This document shows, in pieces, positions 35,291 to 46,539 of a stretch of 64,000 bases of DNA. The position numbers and the translations under genes are program-made. Location of the stretch: assembly GCA_026419785.1 (NCBI GenBank), contig JAODTK010002555.1, forward strand, positions 124,001 through 188,000, read 5' to 3'. Each line of letters begins with the position of its first letter. Within the stretch, counting starts at the first letter, position 1. The DNA is from Sclerodactyla briareus. Lineage: Eukaryota > Echinodermata > Holothuroidea > Dendrochirotida > Sclerodactylidae. The notes beneath the pieces are model-generated. The model saw only the letters and a list, made by a program, of their open reading frames with translations, was not told the DNA's origin and searched no databases.

Positions 35291-35867
35291 ATATAAAATA
35301 CAAATAATCGTCCGTAACCTAACCCAGCGCAAGACGAGTCAACTTAGACTCCAAGCCAAGTTAACAAAACAAATATCCCCCCATTCCCCAAGCTCTCACC
35401 CGTCTTGCATAACATTCCTTAGCGCCGCGCCGGTAGAGACACCCCCCGGGAGAAGAGGACAGGGAGGGAAGGGGAAAAACCCAAGGAAGGGAGGGAAGGG
35501 AGGGGGGGCTCAGCTAGTGAAAGCAAAAACCCGACACAGTCAGCTTACTGAACCTAACACAATAGGAGCCCACACACCGCGTTGTGGGGCTACGGGGGAA
35601 GCCATGCACAACCCCAATGGCGCTAGGAACAGCCTAGGTTAAATATGGGACTTAGCCAAAACGGGAGCCGAGCGGGGGAGGAAAAAGAAAGAAAGAAAAA
35701 AAATTCAAACAAATCATGCAAACCGCTAAGGATAAACTTATCCTGATAGACGACGTCGGAAGAATAATGCTCCTAGCAAGATTCTGAATGTCAATTGAAA
35801 GCAGATGGGTGATTTTCGCGATGAAATCGATGAAATTCTTAGCCAAGATGCTCATGAACTTAAACGT
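35291..35867. other. No gene recognised; purine-rich patch
   Basis: AGGGAGGGAAGGGG and AAGGGAGGGAAGGGAG tracts lie at 35460-35510. The 130-codon open frame at 35250-35642 begins in the repeat above and is unsupported. Confidence 0.4.
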
Positions 35868-36000
35868 TCAACTGGTAAAATAAGAGGACGATAGGGTTGC
35901 CAGCCCGGACTACTGTAAAAAGTTCCCAGATGTTCAATGGCGCGGGGTGGGGTGCAAAGTGAAATATGGGGTAAGTTGAGTTAGTGAAATAGATTTTGTT
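35868..36000 (-). mobile_element. Inverted fragment of the LINE tail and palindromic element seen at 30.5 kb
   Basis: Reversed, 35873-35941 reads GCGCCATTGAAC, then TTTTTACAGTAGTCCGGGC and TGGCAACCCTATCG, matching 30527-30597. The adjacent 35955-36000, reversed, matches the right half of the palindrome at 30740-30785. The order of the two pieces differs between the sides, so this is a rearranged flank and not a simple long inverted repeat. Confidence 0.75.
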
Positions 36001-36204
36001 TGCTTCGTTGTCGTTTCTGTCTTTTTCTCCTGTTGAAGTTTTTGAGCAACTTTCTGTTTGGATTCTGCGTTACAGTATACAAGATTCAGTATTATTATCA
36101 TTTTGAATAATCTCTGGCTCTGGGCATTTGTTGAGGATAGATCAAAGCCAGGTCATCCAGGCTGAAGATGGCTTCCTGAATCCATGAACCCAAATCAAAT
36201 TTAC

Positions 36205-36338
36205 CTGCAGCATGCTTCTTCTCCTCTTGTAGCATCTTGTTCCGGTAGTCCCCGACGTGTTTCTCATCACCTGCCGTTTCTTGGCGATTGGGGCCTTCGT
36301 TGACTTGAGAACCTTCAGGACCTTCTCCGCCTCTTGGG
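36205..36338 (-). CDS. C8orf33/UPF0488-like gene, internal exon
   Basis: The acceptor AATTCTCCTCTCGCTGCAG lies before 36338 and the donor GTAAAT after 36205. The reading frame gives QEAEKVLKVLKS, TKAPIAKKRQVM and then, after one missing base, GDYRNKMLQEEKKHAA. As I recall it, human C8orf33 has TLRSKRTPLPRKRQLM followed by FGDYRAQM, and the residue spacing agrees. The missing base falls in ACGTCGGGGAC, where TTC is expected for F. The exon begins and ends in phase 1 once the base is counted, which fits both neighbouring exons. It is the most conserved part of the family. Confidence 0.8.
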
Positions 36339-37083
36339 CTGCAGCGAGAGGAGAATTGTTCGGTCAGAAGATGCCTATATGCCAGCCCACATAATCACCC
36401 ATTCCTAAAAATTTATTTTTCCCAAGAAAATGCCTTATGAACTAGAGGCGTGTGGAGTTTTGGTAGGCCTATTTTCAGAATACAAGGGGCTAGACAATTA
36501 TTTCAGATCTTGCTAGCTGGTAGTTGGACATACAGCACTGACGAGTGGTAAATTCAGTGCATCTTTGCGCAATGAATTTCACATTTTACAGCCAGCTACT
36601 CCATCTGAGCCATAAGTTCACATGCAAGATCACAAATTGGCCTACTTAACTTGTTTAATTCTGGCTGCACAGCACATGACCAACCTTCAGACTGAGGGTC
36701 ATGGAGCGTAGGTCCATGGATGCTGCGGTGGCCTCGCCCTGGTTAGTGCAGTATAGGCCCCTATTTGGAGGTGTGCACATTTCAGCTTACCCATTCATCC
36801 AACTCCCCGACAAACTGGGACAAATTCCCTCGATGGGGGACCAAAACCCACCCTTCCCCCACCAGGTCTCCTGCTCATGCCATTCCCTTGGGCCAAAGTG
36901 CATTTCAAATTTTCAAATCAAACAAATCAGAGCGCGTCTGGTAACACTTTAGGAACTATGTGCTGGTGCTGTGGGGGTGTGAGGTGGTCGGGAGAATTAG
37001 AGGGAGATATGTCATTCTGATCAATATAAACCTATATTAGCATTTTAAGAGGCTAATATGATGACAAAGGAGAAAACAAATGT
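36339..37083 (-). other. Intron of the C8orf33-like gene, no feature recognised
   Basis: Non-coding sequence upstream (minus strand) of the internal exon. The open frame at 36701-36952 (plus) is unsupported. Confidence 0.45.
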
Positions 37084-37150
37084 GTCAGGCCAAACCTGAC
37101 ATTCATCAGGCCAAACCTGACATTCATCAGGCCAAACCTGACATTCATAC
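37084..37150. repeat. Three perfect tandem copies of a 22-bp unit
   Basis: The unit TCAGGCCAAACCTGACATTCA is repeated three times without change. Each contains CAGGxxxxACCTG, a short dyad. Perfect identity implies recent expansion, or a replication or assembly slip. Confidence 0.9.
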
Positions 37151-37989
37151 AATTTTCGATGATTTATGGAATTAGGGGGACACTTGCAGCTTCACAAATT
37201 GTGAAGATCAAAAAGCATCCCATCATGCACTAATAAATGTCATAGTTGCAAAACTCGCGAAATATCTTTCGTTTACTATTCACACACATATTTCAATTGC
37301 AAAAGGCAATACACGCGACTTCTGTAGAGTGGATATGTATCAGATGATGTTACTGTGAGGAATGATGGTTAGTCTTCGTGAACTACAGTGAACTATACAG
37401 GATGTGAGGGAAATTAATATCGATAAACAATAAAATAAATAAGGTATCTCTGTGTTGTTCACTGTGATGTCATGCAATGGGGACTCTGAGTCCTATGCAT
37501 AGTGGACTGAATTTTGTAGGACAGGAATATCTTATATAAAGCCTTTTCAATGTTCTGAGTGTGCATGCTCACCCACCGAGGAAAAAAAAAAAAAAATCCA
37601 GGTATAAACAAGATTATTCTCACAGCTGGGCAATTCCACACTAATGTCAACCAGCATACTCAAATTTCCAATAGCTTTCACCACATCTGTTTCTTGATGA
37701 AATTAATGCATAATGTCTATATTTTCCTTTTCAAAGGTTGACATGGTGATGTACAATTTCATCAAGGAGAACGAGTGAGATTGAGAATAACCCTCATGAG
37801 AATGTTGCGGATGGGACACATTTAGCCTAATTTTGCAATCTTAATGTGTTTTATCTGAATATTAAAAACAGAAGTTGTACATCTGTGTGGTTATGAAGGG
37901 GAGTACTACTCTACTACTACTAGTACCATCATCATGCGATTCGGAACAAAAACGAACCAGTAGTAAGGAGTTGCGGTAAAACGTTGCAC
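37151..37989. other. Intronic sequence, no feature recognised
   Basis: Poly-A at 37580-37596 and CTACTACTACTAG at 37910-37922. No coding signal. Confidence 0.4.
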
Positions 37990-38955
37990 AGAGCCTGGGT
38001 GAAATGTCCCCTCCGCAACGTTTTACTCACAATTGTTCCTGTCATTTCTATGTATTGCTGTATTTTCAAATGATATTTAGGTTCTATTACAGCTGGTTAA
38101 ATACCTTCACTAAATACCATCAATCACTTTTGTGAATGTTGTAGTAACCCAGTTGTGCAGGTCAACTTTCCGTTGCGGAGGGGACATTTTGTTGCGGAGG
38201 GGACATTCCAAAATAATGTTGAGCTTGTTGGGTGCTAAACCATATAGACTTTATTCATCTGTAACACTGTGATCGATTTTTACAGGATTTGCCTGTACAC
38301 ATAATATATATTGGCATGATTCCATTTAAGCTACCTGCATAGTACCGACATTCTTTTTTCAGTCTTTGTTCTGGTGTATAGCCTAGATCGTGATATGGGA
38401 CTGCCCATACTTATGTATCTGCTGTATTCAGATGATATCAAGTGATTTAGCACCTCATTTGATATAGAATGCTTTTTGGAGTTCCACTTTATTGTGAATT
38501 CCCTCTTACCGGGAGTTAGGAAGGTGTGCAACTCCAAAATGCAATGACAACTGTTCTTAGGAAGTGTCTATAAATTCATAATTTCAGACTTTGGACTGTC
38601 CCGTCATTGGTCATTAAAGAGAAGGAAAGTTTACAACCGTGTATGGTGAAAGAGTGCAAATGTGTCTATAGCTCGAATACTAGTTTCACCTGGTAGCATT
38701 CCCAAATCACGACTTTCCACAATAAGCATGTTCCGTAGTGTCACTCTCCGTGCACGTCCCCTCCGCAAAGCACACAATAAGTCCCGTCTGGGATATGTTA
38801 CTGCAACATTAAATTCAGTTCATATTATGGTGGACCAAGCATCACAACACTACACCCTGGAGTACACAGATTATTAGATGGGGAAATACTATCAATGTAA
38901 TGAAGCTAGTTTAAAAGCGTCCAAATGTCCCCTCCGCAACATTTGTTAGTATGGA
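37990..38955. mobile_element. Element with repeated TCCCCTCCGCAAC motifs
   Basis: AATGTCCCCTCCGCAAC occurs at 38003-38019 and 38925-38941 in forward orientation. GTTGCGGAGGGGACATT occurs twice in reverse at 38173-38189 and 38192-38208, and CGTCCCCTCCGCAAAG at 38755-38770. The motifs bracket about 950 bp. It is probably a decayed repeat element; class and exact ends are unknown. Open frames inside are unsupported. Confidence 0.5.
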
Positions 38956-40124
38956 ATTGCCCAGGACTCATCATTATTGCCCGATCGTTAAATTGTCACC
39001 ACTCTCTGGACACAACCAAATAATTCATCTTTTCGGATGTTTATAATTGTATATATGTACAGAGGGAAAGCCGTGAAGTTTTGTGGGGGCTAGAATGTTT
39101 TGCACACTGTACGTGCATCATACCCTATGACCTCTGATACAATTGAATGTATAGTTTTTCAATTTCCACATGATATTGAAGTCACATTCAGAATGCCATT
39201 GTTCATACCTCATACTACAAAAACTTCAGTCAAAATCAAAATTACAGCAATCAGACCATTTCTATTCTTGGAGAAAATAGCGATCAGTTCAAAAATTTTC
39301 AAGAAGCCGGCTGGCCCGCAACAATTGTATATGTTCCCCTATTCCACAAGATTACGAATTTTGACCAAATACTATCGTTTTTTTTCAAATTGTAGTTCTT
39401 GTATCAGTCATTACAATAGATTACCACAGTATTGGTAGCTTTGTGGCTGCATGGAACTCTGCTGTCGCCTATCCAGCACTTCGCTTCATATCTCCAGCAA
39501 ACCTACGCTTTTGATGTCATGTCATACCCTGATCACTTTCCACTTCAATTTTCACCTTCCAATAACGTGGACGGCATTATCGACGCGCTTATTTGTTAAG
39601 TCACAGTGCTCTCTTATACTGCTCCAGAGCTGTGCCTAATTGACGGTGACTAGGGGCACTTAGCGGTATTGATGGCAGTAAATGGATCCGGGGCTCTATT
39701 ATGTGCTGAATGTACTGCAGGAACCAAGTCAACTCTGCAGAGAGGTTCAGCATCTAGAGGCAATTCCACTAAAAGCAGTCAAGGACAGACAGCAGTATGC
39801 AATAGGCATACATAATAATACTGCCCACGGGATTTAGGCATTCTCGTTCAATATCATTCCCCGATGCAAGGAATATTGATATTTCTGCTTGTATTGCAAG
39901 GACACATGTGACTGACTGTCTTTGGAGCAGCAGACATGACAATAAACTGTACATATTGTGTTGTATACACTGTAAATGCATATGACTACTGTATACAACA
40001 ATAGTATGTTTTGTATACTGCTCTAGTGCAGCTTCAAAAGAGTTTTCAGTGCTCAGTTAATTACATGTAGTCTGAAGCCATACTGCTTAATTGCATTGAA
40101 CAAATGTGGAAGGGCTTTGTAGTT
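38956..40124. other. Intronic sequence, no feature recognised
   Basis: The 112-codon open frame at 39100-39438 (plus) has no domain and no splice context. Confidence 0.4.
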
Positions 40125-40745
40125 CATAGGATGAGTTATAAATTGACTGGCATTATCCACCTTCATGCACTCTTCAATTGTATGATGCACCCCTATAACC
40201 AGAAAGGGCAAGTCTTTGTCAAAGGTGGATCATACATGAACTAACTGGCATTAGGACCCCTATGTAATAGCAATAGATGCCACCCCTAAACCAGAAAGGG
40301 CAAGTCATTGACATTGTTCAAAGGTGGATCATACATAAATTGATTTGCATATCGACAAATATGCAACTGACAAATTCGTATGACGCAACTAGTATTAACC
40401 TGAAAGGGCAAATCATTGACATTGTCAAAGGTGGATCATACATAAATTAATTTGCATTATCGACCACTATGCACAAGACATCGTAGAACGCACCCCTATA
40501 ACCAGAAAGGGTGAGACATTGTCAAAGGTGGATCATACATAAATTGACTGGCAATATCAACCTCTATGCACTGACAATCGTATGACAAAACCTATAAAGT
40601 AAGGGCAAGTCATTGTCAAAGGTGGATTCATACACTGGGCATTATCGACCTATGTACTTGAAAGTCGTATGACACGCCCCCCTTACCCCAAAAAATATGG
40701 ATTATTGTCAAAGGTGGGTCATACAATTATTGTACATTGACACAC
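40125..40745. repeat. Tandem array, about 97-bp unit, six or seven copies
   Basis: CAAAGGTGGATCATACA recurs at 40220, 40319, 40426, 40523, 40617 and 40709, spacings of 92-107 bp. Each unit also carries AGAAAGGGCAAGTCATTG, TGACTGGCATTATCGACC and CTATGCACTGACAATCGTAT. Copies have diverged by small indels. Confidence 0.9.
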
Positions 40746-41177
40746 CAGTCAGTCACTTACTATAGATGACTCATAATCCTTTAAAATGACTCATTACTAA
40801 GTCAACTTTTTTGGAGTTTTATGACTGACCATTTAGGGGAAGTGATGCACATGTGATCCACAATTGACTGACCATTCTTGAGGGTATTGTGAATGTGTCA
40901 TGCAATCTACAGGTGCATGAATGTGGCACCACATGGGAAACACATTGGCAGAACAAGAAACATGCATAGTTTATATCCATGGTAGAAGTACAGTACTAAG
41001 GCGCTTTCACACTGGGCGCGACGCGACGCGATTAAAAGGTGCAGGACCTTTCACACCGGTGGGCGATGTTTCTATCACTCAGCGATGTTTTTGTGGCGTG
41101 CGCGGGAGAGACCTGTCATGTGATTAGTTAGAGCATTTATATGTAATAACTATACCCTGCCTAAATCACTTACCATT

Positions 41178-41460
41178 ATGTCATCGATAAATCCAGACGT
41201 GGAAGTTGATCTGTTATTAGAGAGCTTAAAACGAAGTAGTTTATTTTCGTTCAGTTCAGCGAAAAAAGGTCAGAGAGGGCAGAATTATCATGAAAGACCA
41301 AGAAGCCAACAACATCCCTGAAAAGGGAAAGAATAATGAGAGGCATGAAGAATTCAAAATTTTGAAAAATAACACATATTATATTACCAACCACGAGGTC
41401 GCTGGATTCATCCAAGTTCGCATGAGTGAACTAATGACAAGAAATAGGTATTAAAAAAAG
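41178..41460 (+). pseudogene. Possible decayed coding start inside the 8.3-kb element
   Basis: An ATG at 41178 begins MSSINPDVEVDLLLESLKRS and continues about 47 codons to a stop, with more Lys/Arg-rich sequence in other frames. Its position just inside the TIR would suit an element-encoded protein. No Myb, MADF or DDE motif can be read, so this is only a candidate. Confidence 0.2.
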
Positions 41461-43179
41461 CCTAAACATACATTAGGCCTTGCATATGATGGTACTACAT
41501 TGAAAAAGCCATCGCCCCAGTGTTCGCTGGTTGCGCGATAAGTGATTTCTTCTGTAGTCACCATGCAAAAATTACAAGGCATTCCGTATGTTGCTTTCAA
41601 ATCCCAATATCTCTAAATATTTCAACATTCATTTGCATCATTGACTCCACCCTTGATCCTACTTTACGTACCCTCCAAATAAACCAATACTACTGAGTTA
41701 ATAGTTCCATTCGATTACTGTATGTCCAAACAATGTAAATGGACCCTAAATTAATAAGTTTATCTATATATTCATCAAAGGAAGTATGCATTACGGTATT
41801 GGACTCGCTAGAAATGAAGACCAGCGATAAACTATGTATTACCCTTATATCAATGACAGGTGGGAGGGCATGAGAGGAGCAGCTACAGCAATCACAGCTC
41901 TCACTAGTGGGCGACAGAGCGGGGTGGTTGATGGCGGTCTTCGATACCATACATTATTCATGCGCCCGGTTATTACAATATTCTGAGAGATACCAAACGT
42001 TTCGCACTGAGTGTGACCACAGACAAGTCACTGGTTGTAATAACAATTGCCTTCCTTACGTGTTTGTGATTCGCATACCAGTCTGCGTGGTTCGCTCATC
42101 ATTCCATTGGGTTATTCATTTCCGAAAATCGCTGCTTTATGCCGTCGAATTCCTGTAGATTCGTACCACTTTGAACGCGACGAATTTGTGTATTCGCGTA
42201 CGGAAGTTTTTGGAATTACACTAACGGTACCATCACTCACGATAATTGCACGTGGAATATCCTGTTGCGGAAAATGGTGAAAGTAAATGTTACTCCGTAT
42301 AATTGTTTGGGCCATAGTACGCTAAACTAGTGGGTTCGACAAGCGGGTGCCGTTGCCCGGTGATTTGGATTGGAAGTTTATTATGAGTTTAGCAAATGGA
42401 GAACTGGAAAAATCGGAATAAAACGATGAAGAAGCCTCCTATCGCCTTTTCTCTAGGTAGCTTTCTTTTTTCTTCCCCATCGCTCTCTTCACCTTTTCTC
42501 CCGGACTACCCTCCCTCTTTTGACGACAGACCCAAAAATTGCTGGCAGGACAAAATGTACACTTTTAGGATTTCTCTCGAAATTCAGGCGGATATTTGGA
42601 CTTACCCTTTCTTCCCTTGGATTTTTAATCCTGTCTTTTCGACAACGCAATTTTTTGGCGTTCCTGGCCGAATTCTTCAACTGCCGCACGGTGCCTCATA
42701 GCGATCAGTATGTGCCCCGTGCACCAAACTTTCAGCAAGTGGTAGCACCCATAAATAATGAAAAAGATTCTATCCCGCCCAAACACCCTCACCCAAGGTA
42801 GCGATTTGGCTGTCGTTGTTTGTTTATTCAGTACAATAACTGGCCCCCAGGAACGACAACCTCCAGAAGGGGCCAACACCACCAAGCTGGTAAAGCCAGT
42901 CTTATTCAAATGTTAAGGATTGAAGGAGAACCTTCTTTCATTGACTAATTAAAAAGAAACCCAAGTTAAATTTCAGGCCTTTTTTGTTAAGGCACATCAT
43001 ATGTCTGGCAGAAGGCACATTCATACGTCTGAATACTACCAGTACATAAAATACACGCCAGCGTAGAGCGCAAAGTTGGGTAAGAACTGGAGCAGCAGAC
43101 TTCACTCAACTCATTATTCAGGTCATTATGCATTGTTTGAACACGGTTGCTGCTGGGATATGTCGTGATACAGTGTAGC
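41461..43179. other. Interior of the 8.3-kb stretch, no gene recognised
   Basis: Overlapping open frames on both strands at 41690-42320 and 42396-42909 do not give a transposase motif. Confidence 0.35.
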
Positions 43180-43290
43180 GAAAGGCGTCGGGCCAAAATA
43201 TTGGGGGGGGACAAATGCATTGCGTCCCCTCAACCAAAATATGGGGGACGCCGCCCCCCCCCGCCCCAGATCGCCGCCCTTGCCAAAGGT
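43180..43290. mobile_element. G-rich family fragment
   Basis: AAGGCGTCGGGCC, a G8 run with GGACAAATGC, CCCCTCAACC, and GACGCCG followed by C runs and GATCGCCGCCC. These are the two facing G-rich ends of the family, almost without an interior. A further G run lies at 43406-43417. Confidence 0.55.
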
Positions 43291-44369
43291 TAAGTGATTT
43301 CTTGCTTGATCCTGAATTGATGGAGATGAGCATGGTCAATTCCACAGCTACAAGATGTTACATTAGGTCATATAGTCAGAGGTCTAGAGTCCCATTTTTT
43401 AGGAAGGGGGGGGGGGGAATTCAGGGGGCTAACAGGAGCAGAGGTAGGTTCTTTTTTTTTTTTCCAAATGTTGTGAATAATTGGTAGATTGTAATATCTA
43501 AGAGGAGCCGCATCATAGGTGGAAACGCGTAGAGGAAATTTTTGGACTTCTTAACCTATCCAGATGGCCGGAAACGGCACTTTCACCGCGCGTCTATCCT
43601 GCATGGTCCCAGCTTGAAATATGATTTGGTCGGCAAATTTCTCACTTATCGGATTTTTGTATATAAAAAAAATAGTATCAATACTGATCCACATGGGTTT
43701 TGCTGATATAAGGGAATTATTATTGGGGTGGAAGTGACAACATTAGTATAGTGCCTAACGCAAAAATAGTAGGGTTGCGCTGATCGAAAGAACCAGGAAT
43801 ACACGGTAAAACAGTCAGGTAAACTGCGTGGTATATAATTTCGGCGATATTCTAAGCACAGTGTCTATGTCACATCCTTCAAACGACACATGCATGTAGT
43901 TGAGGCACATTGAAACCATGGAATTACTCGGGAGAGACAGCAAAATGAGAATGGTTTATTAGATGAGACATACGGTATCTCAAGTGGAATGAGCGCAGTA
44001 CGGGTCACGTGAGGCATCGCAAAGATATGTGCCAGGCGCGGCGTGACGGGAGAGAGGGAGGCTCTACAGTGAGATAGCTGTCGGAGCAACACACCAAGCC
44101 TGGCGGGCTTCCACTAGACAATATCCCCAATTTTGACCGTGGATTGACAACTCTCAAATACAACTAGCCCCAGTTCTGACAATATTACGTACCCATGACC
44201 AATTTCAGTCCTGCTTTTTATGTATCTGTCTCTAGTAATGAACATTCTGCACGCATGACGTAAAGTACGCAGCTTTGTAACCATGGCGTTTGTACCCACA
44301 GTACGGAAAATGCGGGCGAAGCGTGGTTGCGACTTGACAGTGTGCCCTCCTAGTTGTAAGAAAATATGA

Positions 44370-44545
44370 ATGGCACTTACTTTCAAGACATTGAGGAATA
44401 GGCGTAACCTGGTTAGACCGAGAGAAGTGACCTGCGGGGGGGAAATTGGTAGGCCTAAGGGTGTGGACGGCGGCAGGACGCAATATGTTGGTTCATCTAT
44501 GACATCGGCATATTCATCTTTTTCAGGGGGTGGGCACATCTTTTG
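44370..44545 (-). CDS. Possible exon with two tyrosine motifs (YADV, YCVL)
   Basis: On the minus strand DEYADVIDEPTYCVLPPS continues into TPLGLPISPP. A polypyrimidine acceptor-like TTTCCCCCCCGCAG then gives VTSLGLTRLRLFLNVLK, followed by a perfect GTAAGT donor at about 44379. Acidic residues before spaced tyrosines resemble a receptor cytoplasmic tail. Upstream of 44545 the sequence is G-rich repeat, so the exon may be a fragment carried by a repeat or a chance frame. Confidence 0.25.
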
Positions 44546-44639
44546 GTGGGTGCGGGGCCCTAAAGGCTTGGAGCACCAAAGCCCCCCTCCTCCCCTAACC
44601 CGTAGAACCGCGCCTGCATGTAGTACTTAATATGCATGG

Positions 44640-45395
44640 GAAACCCCACATAGGGCCTACCACGTAGAGACATCCACGCAGTTGAGGTCGTGTTAACAAG
44701 CTCAGGAGTTTAGGAGCTATACATTACTCACATTTTCCCCATTTCCCCAAAAAACTTGCCCAGTCTACACTAAAAACGGTAGGGTCTTGTACTTCCCATT
44801 AGAAAGCTGCATACTAAAATTAGGAACTTAGCGTGTTAACAAGATTAATCAGACTGTGACCTCCTACGACCTCAGAGGACTTCAGATCTGACCCCAAAAA
44901 CAATACGGTCATGTTATCATTATGGAGAATTCAATACCAAGTATGAACTTCTCTATCGGTGGAGTGGTTATCGTGTTAGCGAGCGAACATTGCCAAAATT
45001 ACTCCACTCGCTTAAAACAAATTTCCCATTTTTTCCGACATGTGCTGCCCCCCTGGAATTACACATGAACGGAAAAGGTTACCCGTGCTCTCAAACGAAA
45101 GCTGCATATCCGAACTTCAACCTGATCGAAACCCAGGATTCTGGACCTATCGTGTTAACCAGATTTCATACTTTGACCACTATTGACCTAATATGGACCT
45201 TGACCTGGACCCCAAATGATAGAGATCATTTACTCATTGTGAGGAACCATATAGAGTGGAACTTGAACCATCCAAGCGGGGTTGAGTTATTGTGTTAACA
45301 AGGGTAGGTGTACACACACACAACACCAACACAACACACACTGTCATGACTGCATAGATTCCTTGGACTTCGTCAAGGAATAAAAAAAGCCTCAT
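44640..45395. repeat. CGTGTTAACAAG repeat family with a CA-microsatellite end
   Basis: GTGTTAACAAG-type words occur at about 44691, 44831, 45150 and 45291. Between them are two blocks sharing TGACCCCAAAxxATA, GGTCATG and a GGAGAATTCAxTACCAAGTATGA-like piece, about 317 bp apart. The end is a CACACACACAACAC run, then CACTGTCATGACTGCATAGA, CTTCGTCAAGGAAT and A-rich sequence. The family recurs at 63380-64000 and its CA end at 1-125 and 7836-7950. Confidence 0.7.
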
Positions 45396-46539
45396 ATGAC
45401 ATAGCCAATTGACTTTCAAAAAAATAGTAAAACTTAGGAGCATTTATAGTTAGCCCTACGTGATCCCGGATTTTGTGCAATTAAAACAGCGCAAGCCCAC
45501 TGCCCATGCGACTAGTCCATGGTACAGACATTCAGACAAATATAGATAGTAATAACTCCAGGGTAACTGTACTTGCCATGCAAAATGATACAATAGCAGT
45601 GAAAGTGATACTTAATGAAAAACGATAAATTGGGACAGGGTCATCAAAGGATAACTGATTAGCACTTAGTGACAAAAGTAAGAACACATTAATGGGTGAA
45701 AACAAAGTAACGCACACATGCACTCGAGGTTAACTGTTGACGCAAAAAAGTACTAAACATAAAAGGTAGGCAGTTGCGGGAGAATCTAGAAACCGCGTTA
45801 CTCCAAAGCCCCAGATAGACAAACACGGAGCGACAAAGTATAACAGGTCAATCTAAAACAACATAATGGCCAAGGGAGGTCACTGCGGAAGACCTGTCAG
45901 CTCAAATCCAAGGGTCATTAGTCATCTGGTTAGTATTGCTTACATTTATAGAAATACTGCGGGAAAGCCCGAGTCCAGTGCTAAAAGGAGCCCTACATAG
46001 GCGGTGTCTGATCAGGGAATTACTACTCTGACAGAGTAGTAATTCCATGGTAAGACAGAGTGATAAATGCTATCTGTATCAGAAACTGCTGGGCCAAAAT
46101 TAAAGACCCATAGACTGGTAGTCAAACGAAATGCAGGGAACAGTAAATACTGTAAAAGGCATAGGTAAATCACAATACATTGACTAATATCTCAACCCGT
46201 TAATTAATTAATGCAGTATATTTATTTATATTTTTTATATTTTATATTTATTGAGGCGGAGGTGAACCTCAAGGGTAAAAGGCAGGTTTTGACAATTGAT
46301 GAAATCTGTCTGTCACAGATGGGAATACTAGTTAGGATGAATGGAAATAACATGCTGAGGGGTTGAAATGAGTATAAAAATTTTGTTATTGTATAGCATG
46401 TATAATAATAGTGCTTCAGCATCATGCTGGGCAGCTGGGGGCCCAAGACTAAACCATTCTAAAAAAGGTAGCGTACTGTCTCTGGAGGTTGTTGCAGTAA
46501 TGTTATTATTTGACAGTTTTGGTCAATAAGTGACCGTGA
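45396..46539. other. No gene recognised
   Basis: AT-rich. A short palindrome TTACTACTCTGACAGAGTAGTAA lies at 46020-46042, and low-complexity TTATATTTTTTATATTTTATA at 46218-46248. Confidence 0.4.

Noticed and set aside
40125-40745. CRISPR-like regular array
   Set aside because: Whole units repeat, with no short repeat plus unique spacer pattern; the context is a eukaryotic intron.
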